NCBI RefSeq assembly: GCF_003478505.1
Contig: NZ_QUFI01000015.1
Location: forward strand, 1 to 64,000
DNA: 64,000 nt
Direction of reading: 5' to 3'
Origin: Clostridium sp. AF27-2AA
GTDB taxonomy: Bacteria > Bacillota > Clostridia > Lachnospirales > Lachnospiraceae
The position numbers and the translations under genes were made by a program. Positions 17,542-24,647 of this stretch are shown here, piece by piece; position 1 is the stretch's first letter; each line of letters starts with the position of its first letter. The notes beneath the pieces were generated by a model that was given only the letters and a program-made list of their open reading frames with translations, had not been told where the DNA came from and did not search any database.

Positions 17542-18882
17542 TCAGGATGCCTTCTGTCCGGGCTGTTTTTTCATCCACACAAAGGCAATGGCGCAGATCA
17601 ATACAGAAAGCAGGGATCCTGCCGGAGCAGCACAGCCCATGGGAAACAGGTTGTCCGGATAGTATTTTGATGCCAGATAAGCCAGCGGAATACGGGCACA
17701 GACAACGGAAAGAATGTTGTGTAAAAAGGAGATTCCGGAAACTCCGTAAGCACAGAAATATCCGCTGAAACAGAAGTGGATTCCGGCAAAAACGCAGTCC
17801 CAGATATAACTGTGCAGGTACTGGCTGCCCAGACGGATGACATCGGCATTACCTGAAAAAAGGCTGACAATATGGTGTCCGGTAAACTGTATGAGAATGG
17901 AAATCACAATACCATAGGACACCGCAATGGTGGTGGCACAGGCCAGTGTCTGGCTTGCCCGATCGTGCTTTCCGGCACCAATATTCTGTGCGCACAGGGC
18001 TGAAACGGTAGACAGCATAGAGGACGGAACCAGAAAAAACAGGCTGATCATTTTTTCCACAATGCCAACTGCAGCAGCGTCATTTAAGCCGCGCCGGTTG
18101 GCAATAATGGTGATGACAATGAAGGCAATCTGGATAAATCCGTCCTGCATGGCGATCGGAAATCCGATTTTTAAGAGACCGCCCATCATGCTTCGGACCG
18201 GTTTTAAATCTGCAAAATGAAATTCCGGGATCATGCGTTTGTGACAGATCATGGTCAGGGAAATCAGCACGCTGATGGTCTGGGACAGGGTGGTGCCAAG
18301 CGCCGCGCCTGTGGGACCAAGCTTCAGCACGCCGATGAACAGATAATCCAGGGCAATATTAAAAGCACAGGCAATCGCAATGAAAAACATAGGACTCTTC
18401 GAGTCGCCCATGCCGCGGAAAATGGAGCTGATGATGTTGTAGGCTGTGATAAACGGGATACCGAGAAAACAGATGGTCAGGTATCTGATGGTACTGCTGA
18501 CAGCTTCCTCCGGGGTGGACATGACAGCCACAATGGGTTTTACAAAACAGAGCAGGATTGCGGTCAGAGCAACGGACAGCAGCATGAACAAAGATGCCGT
18601 GTTGCCGACGGCCAGGTTCACCTGCCTGCGGTCCTGCGCGCCCACTGCACGTCCGGTCATAACCGTGGTGCCCATAGCCAGCCCTACGATCATGACGGTA
18701 AGCATGTGCATGACCTGACTGCCGATAGAGACAGCGGTGGTGCTGTCTACAGAGTTAAACTGTCCGATGATGAGCAGATCTGCGGTGCCGTACAGGGTCT
18801 GTAAAAAATAGGAAAGAAAGTATGGCAGTGAGAAAGAGAAAATGGTTTTTGGGATACTGCCGGTAGTCAAATTGCGTTCCAT
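17542..18882 (-). CDS. MATE family efflux transporter
   Basis: A 446-residue protein with about twelve transmembrane segments and the two-fold MATE repeat. The first half has YFLQTLYGTADLLIIGQF and TTVMTGRAVGAQDRRQ; the second repeats the pattern with SALCAQNIGAGKHDRA. It belongs to a different MATE subgroup from the one at 3824. The ATG follows AAGGAG. No regulator gene adjoins it. Substrate unknown. Confidence 0.94.
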   Translation of the reverse strand: MERNLTTGSIPKTIFSFSLPYFLSYFLQTLYGTADLLIIGQFNSVDSTTAVSIGSQVMHMLTVMIVGLAMGTTVMTGRAVGAQDRRQVNLAVGNTASLFMLLSVALTAILLCFVKPIVAVMSTPEEAVSSTIRYLTICFLGIPFITAYNIISSIFRGMGDSKSPMFFIAIACAFNIALDYLFIGVLKLGPTGAALGTTLSQTISVLISLTMICHKRMIPEFHFADLKPVRSMMGGLLKIGFPIAMQDGFIQIAFIVITIIANRRGLNDAAAVGIVEKMISLFFLVPSSMLSTVSALCAQNIGAGKHDRASQTLACATTIAVSYGIVISILIQFTGHHIVSLFSGNADVIRLGSQYLHSYIWDCVFAGIHFCFSGYFCAYGVSGISFLHNILSVVCARIPLAYLASKYYPDNLFPMGCAAPAGSLLSVLICAIAFVWMKKQPGQKAS

Positions 18883-18976
18883 TTGTATGGCTCCTTATCG
18901 TTCGATTCTGATTTGATTATACTGGGAAAAAAGGATTAAGTCCATTATAATATCAGAACGGTAAAACGAAATTCAG

Positions 18977-19005
18977 TTGACAGTTTTTCCCTCATGCCGT
19001 AAACT
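18977..19005 (+). promoter_or_regulatory. Promoter of the cobalamin transport operon
   Basis: A perfect TTGACA (18977-18982) and TAAACT (19000-19005) are 17 bp apart. Predicted start is near 19012, at the 5' edge of the riboswitch. Confidence 0.7.
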
Positions 19006-19011
19006 ATCCTA

Positions 19012-19180
19012 CGGAATAAGTGTCGGCCGTTCGGGGCCGGTGAAAAGGGAAACGGGTGTGAGTCCCGTGCGGTGCCGCCGCTGTAAGCGCATGAAGGGCA
19101 GTCTGGATTTCACTGTTTTATATGAAAAATGGGAAGAAACCAGACAATATTGCCGCGCAAGCCAGAAGACCTGCTTTTTC
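19012..19180 (+). ncRNA. Cobalamin (adenosylcobalamin) riboswitch
   Basis: The aptamer core is easily recognised: GCCGGTGAAAAGGGAA, then GGTGTGAGTCCCGTGC, GCCGCCGCTGTAAGC, and the B12 box GCCAGAAGACCTGC at 19160-19173. Binding of cobalamin would favour the terminator at 19255-19300 and reduce expression of the ABC transporter. It lies about 205 bp before the binding-protein start codon. Confidence 0.96.
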
Positions 19181-19254
19181 CGCTTTTGCTGTCACGGTCC
19201 ATGACAAGGCAAGGGAAACAAGGGCGGAGTCTGCCCTGGATGCAAAAATACGGT

Positions 19255-19300
19255 GCATCATCCGGTTTACTTTTGATAAGCCGGATGGTGCTTTTATTTT
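19255..19300 (+). terminator. Riboswitch-controlled terminator
   Basis: Bases 19255-19268 pair with 19278-19291 (14 bp, two G-U pairs) around a short loop, followed by TTTTATTTT. It lies between the B12 box and the gene start, the usual place for a transcriptional expression platform. A CGGTGCATCA run at its 5' side could join an alternative fold. Confidence 0.85.
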
Positions 19301-19386
19301 GCCAATATGTGTCGCAGGACACATTTTTGCATCGCGTTCCTGCATGGGTGATACGAAAAAAATTCAACATCAGGAGGAAAACAATT

Positions 19387-20478
19387 ATGAGAAACAAGAA
19401 ACTGGTAATCTTAACTATGGCTGCCTGCATAACTGCAGGTCTGGCAGCCGGATGCGGCGCAAAGAGCGCAGATATCGCAACAACAGCTGCAGCGGCAGCA
19501 GAGAGCACCGCAGCAGAGCCTGCGGAGAGCAGCGCGGAGGTGACGGAAGCAGCTGGCGATTCCACCGCAGATGAGGCATATGAGCCGGTTACCATTACCT
19601 TAAACCTGGAGCGTTCCGGTCTGGGTGAGAACGTAGAATATACCTTCACCGAGAAGCCGTCCGCAGTGGTTGCTTCCGGTGATCAGATGGCAGATTTCTT
19701 CTTTGATCTCGGTCTGGAAGACCAGATGGCCGGTTACACAAAGGGAAGCTGCTGGAGTACCGTTTCCCAGTATCCGGCAAGAGATAAGGTGCCGCAGCTG
19801 TTAGAGGCAGGAAAGGGCATTTCCAATCTTTCCAAAGAGGAGCTGGTGGCAACCGGATGCGATTTCCTGATGGGCTGGGATTCTGTATTCTCCGATAAAA
19901 ACTTTGGAAAAGAGTTCTGTGATGCCAACGGAATCGCAATGTATTTCCCCTATGTATGCTCGGATAAGGCAACCTTTGAGGAGCTGTACAAAGACTATGA
20001 GACACTTGGGAAAATCTTTAAAGTAGAGGATGTGGCATCTGAGAAGATCCAGGCTATGAAGGATACGCTTCAGGAAGTAAAAGACACGCTGGGGGATGAT
20101 GTTTACCAGAATCCGGTGACTGTTTTTGCATACGATTCCGGTGAGGATGCCCCGTTTACCGCATGTCAGGGTATGCCGGGTGATATCATCAAGCGGGCTG
20201 GCGGTATCTCTATTTTCGATGACATTGAGGCTGGATGGGCTACTCCGTCCTGGGAGGAAGTGGTAGAGCGTGACCCGGATGTAATTCTGATCCTGGACTA
20301 TACCGGTGACATTTCTGAGAAGAAAAATTTCCTGGAGACCAACGAGTTTACCAAAGATTTAAGAGCAGTGAAAGAGGGAAAAATCTATTCCGCATGCTGC
20401 AGTGATATGCAGGGTTCTGCAGGTTCCGCAGAGGCAGTCAGAGAGATCGCAAAGCAGCTGTATCCGGATAAGTTCTAA
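19387..20478 (+). CDS. Cobalamin-type ABC transporter, substrate-binding lipoprotein (BtuF-like)
   Basis: A 363-residue lipoprotein: MRNKKLVILTMAAC start, lipobox GLAAGCG with cysteine near residue 23, a Ala/Glu-rich linker to about 60, then a class III metal-chelate binding fold (VASGDQMADFFFDLGLEDQMAGY, LSKEELVATGCDFLMGWDSVF, RDPDVILILDY). This family carries cobalamin, haem or siderophores; the upstream cobalamin riboswitch makes corrinoid uptake the best reading. The frame opens at 19129, but that would place the start inside the riboswitch; the ATG at 19387 follows AGGAGGAAAAC. Confidence 0.9.
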   Translation: MRNKKLVILTMAACITAGLAAGCGAKSADIATTAAAAAESTAAEPAESSAEVTEAAGDSTADEAYEPVTITLNLERSGLGENVEYTFTEKPSAVVASGDQMADFFFDLGLEDQMAGYTKGSCWSTVSQYPARDKVPQLLEAGKGISNLSKEELVATGCDFLMGWDSVFSDKNFGKEFCDANGIAMYFPYVCSDKATFEELYKDYETLGKIFKVEDVASEKIQAMKDTLQEVKDTLGDDVYQNPVTVFAYDSGEDAPFTACQGMPGDIIKRAGGISIFDDIEAGWATPSWEEVVERDPDVILILDYTGDISEKKNFLETNEFTKDLRAVKEGKIYSACCSDMQGSAGSAEAVREIAKQLYPDKF

Positions 20479-20539
20479 TCAGAAACTGTTGGAACATGAG
20501 GAATTTCCTGCATGGGAAGTCCCTGTTTTTGGAGAAAAC

Positions 20540-21607
20540 ATGAAATCAGAAATCAGTAAAAAAAGTGACCGGGAAACTGGACGTTTTATAGGTACCCTTC
20601 TGATGGTTCTGCTTCTGATCGCGGCAGTAACGACCATCTCCGTGACCCTGGGCGCTATCCATGTGTCACCGGATGAGATCGTAAAGATCCTGGCAAATAA
20701 GACATCCGGAAAGGATATTTTTGCGGTGTCCTGGGAGCAGAAAACAGAAAATATCATCTGGAACATCCGTTTTCCGAGGGTTATCATGGCATTTATTGTG
20801 GGAGCAGGCCTGTCTCTTTGCGGTGTGCTGATGCAGGCACTCACAAAAAATCCACTGGCAGATCCCTATGTGCTGGGAATTTCTTCCGGTGCCTCTGCCG
20901 GAGCAGTCAGCGTCATCATTCTCGGCCTGTTCAGCTTTATGGGCGGTTATTCCGTGATTTTTGGTGCGACGCTGGGTGCGGCTGTGGCCATCAGTCTTTC
21001 TCTGAGTATTGCGTCTGTAAAAGGGAGGATTACCTCTACCCAGCTGGTGCTGGCCGGAATTGCCACTTCCGCCTTGTTCTCCGCACTGACGAATCTGATC
21101 GTTTACGGGTTTAACAATGGTTCCGATAAGACCAAGATGGCGCTTTACTGGATGGTAGGCTCCTTAAGCGGAGCTACCTGGAGCCGGGTAAAATATGTGT
21201 TCATCGTGTCTGTTGTTATGATGGCAGTGATTCTGTTATTTGCGCGGGAGCTGGACATTCTTCTTTTGGGAGATGATGTGGCAGAGACGCTGGGAGCAGA
21301 TACCAGACGCATCAAGCTGCTGATCATTCTGGCCTCCACCGTACTGACCGGTGTGGTTGTTTCGGTCAGCGGTGTCATTGGCTTTGCAGGACTTGTGGTG
21401 CCTCATGTGATGCGAGGCTTCGTGGGCTCCGGCCATAAGCAGCTGATCCCAATGTCTATTCTGGGCGGTGGTCTCTTTGCCATGATCGCGGATCTGATCT
21501 CCCGCATCATCATTGCGCCGGAAGAACTTCCAATCGGTGTCATTGCGGCATTTTTCGGAGCTCCGTTTTTCCTGTATCTGATTCGGAAAGGAAGTGTGGG
21601 CCGATGA
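20540..21607 (+). CDS. Cobalamin-type ABC transporter, permease (BtuC/FecCD family)
   Basis: A 355-residue permease with about ten transmembrane helices. Family marks are IIWNIRFPRVIMAFIVGAGLSLCGVLMQALTKNPLADPYVLGISSGASAGA in the first half and GVIGFAGLVVPHVMRGFVGSGHKQLIP, the ATPase coupling region, in the second. It forms the channel for the BtuF-like protein. The ATG at 20540 follows TTGGAG; the longer frame to 20402 overlaps the preceding gene. It overlaps the ATPase gene by four bases. Confidence 0.93.
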   Translation: MKSEISKKSDRETGRFIGTLLMVLLLIAAVTTISVTLGAIHVSPDEIVKILANKTSGKDIFAVSWEQKTENIIWNIRFPRVIMAFIVGAGLSLCGVLMQALTKNPLADPYVLGISSGASAGAVSVIILGLFSFMGGYSVIFGATLGAAVAISLSLSIASVKGRITSTQLVLAGIATSALFSALTNLIVYGFNNGSDKTKMALYWMVGSLSGATWSRVKYVFIVSVVMMAVILLFARELDILLLGDDVAETLGADTRRIKLLIILASTVLTGVVVSVSGVIGFAGLVVPHVMRGFVGSGHKQLIPMSILGGGLFAMIADLISRIIIAPEELPIGVIAAFFGAPFFLYLIRKGSVGR

Positions 21608-22386
21608 GTTTAGCTGTAAAAAATCTGGATTATGAAATCGGAAATGAGCGGATCCTGAATCAGATTTCCCTCGAAATCAAAGAGGGAGAATTTGTGGGCC
21701 TGGTTGGACCGAATGGCTGCGGCAAGTCCACACTGCTGAAGCATATCTATCGGACCTATAAGCCTAAGGGGCAGACCGTCTTTCTGGATGGGAAAGATAT
21801 CATGGACCTTTCAGCTAAAAAACTGGCGGGAGAACTGGCGGTCATGGCGCAGGAAAATCAGCTGGAATTTGATTTTACCGTTCGGGATATGGTTATGTTC
21901 GGACGTTACGCCCACAAGAAATTTCTGGAGGGAGATACGGCAAAGGACCGGGAGCTTTGTGAAAAATGCCTTCGGGAAGTAGGACTGAGCGGCTATGAAA
22001 CACGCTCCTATTTAAGTCTTTCCGGCGGAGAAAAACAGCGTGTCCTCCTGGCCCGGGTACTGATGCAGGAAAGCCGCTACATTGTTTTGGATGAACCGAC
22101 CAACCACCTGGATGTCAGCTATCAGTATCAGATCATGGATATTTTACGAAACCAGGATGTCACGGTATTCTCCTCCATCCATGACCTGAATCTGGCCGCG
22201 CTTTACTGTGACAGGATCATTTTTCTGTACCAGGGAAAGATTGTAGACCGCGGCACACCGGAAGAGGTGCTGACGAAAGAAAATATCCGGAAATATTTCG
22301 GAATCGAAGCACAGGTGACAAAAAATGAAGCCACCCGGAAGATGCAGATTTATTATCTGCCGGGGTGGGTGAAGGAAAAGGGCTGA
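21604..22386 (+). CDS. Cobalamin-type ABC transporter, ATP-binding protein (BtuD/FecE-like)
   Basis: A 260-residue ABC ATPase: Walker A GPNGCGKSTLLKHIY (about 36-50), Q-loop MAQENQ, signature LSLSGGEKQR, Walker B YIVLDEPTNHLD, switch histidine in SSIHDLN. These features and the length fit the metal-chelate group (FecE, BtuD). It closes the riboswitch-controlled operon. The tracrRNA promoter begins only 16 bp after its stop codon. Confidence 0.93.
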   Translation: MSLAVKNLDYEIGNERILNQISLEIKEGEFVGLVGPNGCGKSTLLKHIYRTYKPKGQTVFLDGKDIMDLSAKKLAGELAVMAQENQLEFDFTVRDMVMFGRYAHKKFLEGDTAKDRELCEKCLREVGLSGYETRSYLSLSGGEKQRVLLARVLMQESRYIVLDEPTNHLDVSYQYQIMDILRNQDVTVFSSIHDLNLAALYCDRIIFLYQGKIVDRGTPEEVLTKENIRKYFGIEAQVTKNEATRKMQIYYLPGWVKEKG

Positions 22387-22402
22387 GTTTGAAAAATAAT
22401 AG

Positions 22403-22431
22403 TTGACGTTGGTTATTCAAAGGGGTATATT
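22403..22431 (+). promoter_or_regulatory. Promoter of tracrRNA
   Basis: TTGACG (22403-22408) and TATATT (22426-22431) are 17 bp apart; an overlapping TATAAT at 22431-22436 would give 22 bp. Predicted start near 22438 falls directly before the anti-repeat. Confidence 0.75.
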
Positions 22432-22437
22432 ATAATT

Positions 22438-22561
22438 AGTTTTGTACCATACAAAATTACATCATAAGTTCAAATAACGATTTATCGTAAACGCCGCGTG
22501 TGCGGCTCACAGTGTGTGAAAAAGTAACTGCTATTCGGAATCAGAGTGGCAGTTTCTTTTT
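22438..22561 (+). ncRNA. tracrRNA of the type II-A CRISPR-Cas system
   Basis: The anti-repeat matches the CRISPR repeat in three blocks: TACCATAC (22445-22452), TTACATCAT (22457-22465, pairing with repeat ATGATGTAA) and TTCAAAT (22469-22475, pairing with the repeat 5' end), leaving the usual bulge between upper and lower stems. It continues with a small ACGA/TCGT hairpin, a GCCGC-GTGT-GCGGC hairpin, TCACAGTGTGTGA, and a terminator (AACTGC/GGCAGTT) ending in TTTCTTTTT. It is on the same strand as cas9 but separated from it by the IS607-family element. Confidence 0.9.
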
Positions 22562-22701
22562 ACATAAATATAAACAGAGATGAAGAATGTGGGAAAATAA
22601 AATTTGCTATTGGTAAAAGATATAAAGGAGGAAACTTTAAGTAACTGAATAAGTTGTCAGATGTGATAATATGTGTTTAAATATACTCATGGAGGTATAC
22701 T

Positions 22702-23391
22702 ATGAATACATCAAATATCACAAATTACAAGCCAAAAGATTTTGCTGAATTGCTAGGTGTTTCTGTCAAAACGTTACAGCGTTGGGATAGAGAAGGAACT
22801 CTAAAAGCAAATCGTACTCCAACTGATAGGCGTTAGTACACTTACGACCAATATCTTCAATTCAAAGGCATAAATACAGAAGATGATACGCGTCAAGTTG
22901 TCATTTATGCCAGAGTCTCTACAAGAAATCAAAAAGATGATTTACAAAAACAAGTCACATTTCTACGACAGTTTTGTAATGCTAAAGGTATTATCGTAGA
23001 CCAATGTATTGAAGATTATGGGAGCGGCCTTAATTACAATCGCAAGAAATGGAACGAATTATTAGATGAAGTAATGGAACAGAAAATCAAAACCATTATC
23101 GTAACTCATAAGGATAGATTTATCCGATTTGGCTATGATTGGTTTGCAAAATTCTGTATGAAGTTCAATACAACCATAGTGGTAGTAAACAATGAAGAAC
23201 TATCGCCTCAAGAAGAACTCGTGCAGGATATTGTTTCAATACTCCATGTATTCTCTTGTAGGTTATATGGACTTCGTAAATATAAAAAACAAATAGAAAG
23301 GGATGAGGAAATTGCGAAAGAGCTTCAAGACGGAAATAAATCCAACAGAAGAGCAGAAAATCAAGATACGCAAGACGATAGGAACTTGTAG
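22702..23391 (+). pseudogene. IS607-family serine recombinase (tnpA) interrupted by an amber codon
   Basis: The frame encodes MNTSNITNYKPKDFAELLG, a MerR-like helix-turn-helix with VSVKTLQRWDREG, then VVIYARVSTRNQKDDLQKQ, the serine-recombinase N-terminus with its nucleophile serine, and VTHKDRFIRFG. At codon 45 (22834-22836) a TAG follows TPTDRR, where relatives have a tyrosine (RRYYTY pattern). One base change (TAC or TAT to TAG) explains it. The rest of the frame is intact to 23391 and overlaps tnpB by 89 bp. GGAGGT precedes the ATG. The element is probably no longer self-mobile. Confidence 0.88.
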
Positions 23392-24469
23392 GTACATCTA
23401 TAACTTCTATCTTACTCATAATAAAGAACTTTATGATAATGGCAAAAAGTTTATGAGTGGTAAATCGTTTAGTGTCTGGCTTAACAACGAGTATCTTCCA
23501 AACCATCCAGAATATTCTTGGGTTAAGGAAGTAAGTTCAAAATCTGTAAAGCATTCAATCGAATGTGGGTGTACTGCTTTTACAAGATTTTTCAAACATC
23601 AGAGTGCTTTCCCTAATTACAAAAAGAAAGGTAAATCTGATGTGAAGATGTACTTCGTTAAGAATAATCCAAAGGACTGTATTTGCGAAAGGCATCGTAT
23701 CAACATTCCAACTTTAGGTTGGGTACGTATCAAAGAAAAAGGATACATTCCAACAACCAAAGATGGATATATAATCAAAAGTGGTTCAGTTTCAATCAAA
23801 GTTGACAAATTTTATGTTTCCGTTCTTGTGGAAATTCCTGATGGCCAGATTGCTAATAACTCTAACGATGGAATTGGTATTGATCTTGGTTTAAAGGATT
23901 TCGCTATTGTTTCCAATGGTAAAACGTATAAGAACATTAACAAATCTGCAAGATTAAAGAAACTTGAAAAGCAACTTATTCGAGAACAAAGGTGTCTCTC
24001 TCGAAAGTATGATGAAAATTTAAAGAAAGGAGAAGTCACTCAAAGAGCAAATATACAGAAACAAAAGCGCAAGGTACAAAAACTTCATCATAAGATAGAT
24101 AATGTCCGTACGGATTACATTAACAAGACAATCGCTGAGATAGTAAAAACCAAACCATCTTATATAACGATTGAGAACTTAAATGTAAAAGGAATGATGA
24201 AGAACCGACATCTTTCAAAAGCCGTTGCATCACAGAAGTTTTATGAGTTTAGAGCAAAACTTCAATCTAAATGTAATGAAAACGGTATTGAGTTAAGAGT
24301 AGTAGCCAGATGGTATCCATCTTCAAAAATGTGTCACCGATGTGGTTGCATCAAGAGAGATTTAAAACTTTCGGATAGAATTTACAGATGCGAATGCGGT
24401 TATGTTGAAGACAGAGACTTTAATGCTGCACTTAATTTGAGAGATGCTATAACTTACGAAGTTGCATAG
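23303..24469 (+). CDS. tnpB: TnpB, RNA-guided nuclease of the IS607-family element
   Basis: A 388-residue protein with an intact split RuvC domain: GIDLGLKDFAI (first Asp, near residue 191), ITIENLNVKGM (Glu), and DRDFNAALNLRDA (last Asp), with the zinc ribbon CHRCGCIKRDL...YRCECG between the last two. TnpB proteins use a transposon-encoded RNA to cut DNA next to a short motif and are ancestors of Cas12. The N-terminal KSFKTEINPTEEQKIKIR helix and length are normal, so it looks active. It overlaps the broken tnpA. Confidence 0.95.
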   Translation: MRKLRKSFKTEINPTEEQKIKIRKTIGTCRYIYNFYLTHNKELYDNGKKFMSGKSFSVWLNNEYLPNHPEYSWVKEVSSKSVKHSIECGCTAFTRFFKHQSAFPNYKKKGKSDVKMYFVKNNPKDCICERHRINIPTLGWVRIKEKGYIPTTKDGYIIKSGSVSIKVDKFYVSVLVEIPDGQIANNSNDGIGIDLGLKDFAIVSNGKTYKNINKSARLKKLEKQLIREQRCLSRKYDENLKKGEVTQRANIQKQKRKVQKLHHKIDNVRTDYINKTIAEIVKTKPSYITIENLNVKGMMKNRHLSKAVASQKFYEFRAKLQSKCNENGIELRVVARWYPSSKMCHRCGCIKRDLKLSDRIYRCECGYVEDRDFNAALNLRDAITYEVA

Positions 24470-24647
24470 TCAAACGCAAACGTAAGTATGTACCGAAGGC
24501 TTATTCGGGAATTAACGACTGTGGAGTGTACAAGAACCTGCAAGTAGATATGATTTCGGTCAATCAAAAGCATACACGATGAAGCAGTAAGTAGAGTTCG
24601 TGAGAACCTATATTATCTCGATGTGCGTATATTTACACACATTTTGA
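24470..24647 (+). ncRNA. Candidate TnpB guide RNA (reRNA/omega RNA) scaffold at the IS right end
   Basis: This 178-bp stretch between the tnpB stop and the right end has no frame and several short inverted repeats, including TTCGTGAGAA and the end motif around 24621-24643. In characterised TnpB systems the guide RNA overlaps the 3' end of tnpB and runs through the right end into flanking DNA, which supplies the guide. Here the flank is the 5' end of cas9. The call rests on position and family knowledge; exact RNA ends cannot be read. Confidence 0.5.

Noticed and set aside
19129..19386. N-terminal extension of the BtuF-like protein
   Set aside because: It would start inside the cobalamin riboswitch and run through its terminator; the lipoprotein signal begins at 19387.
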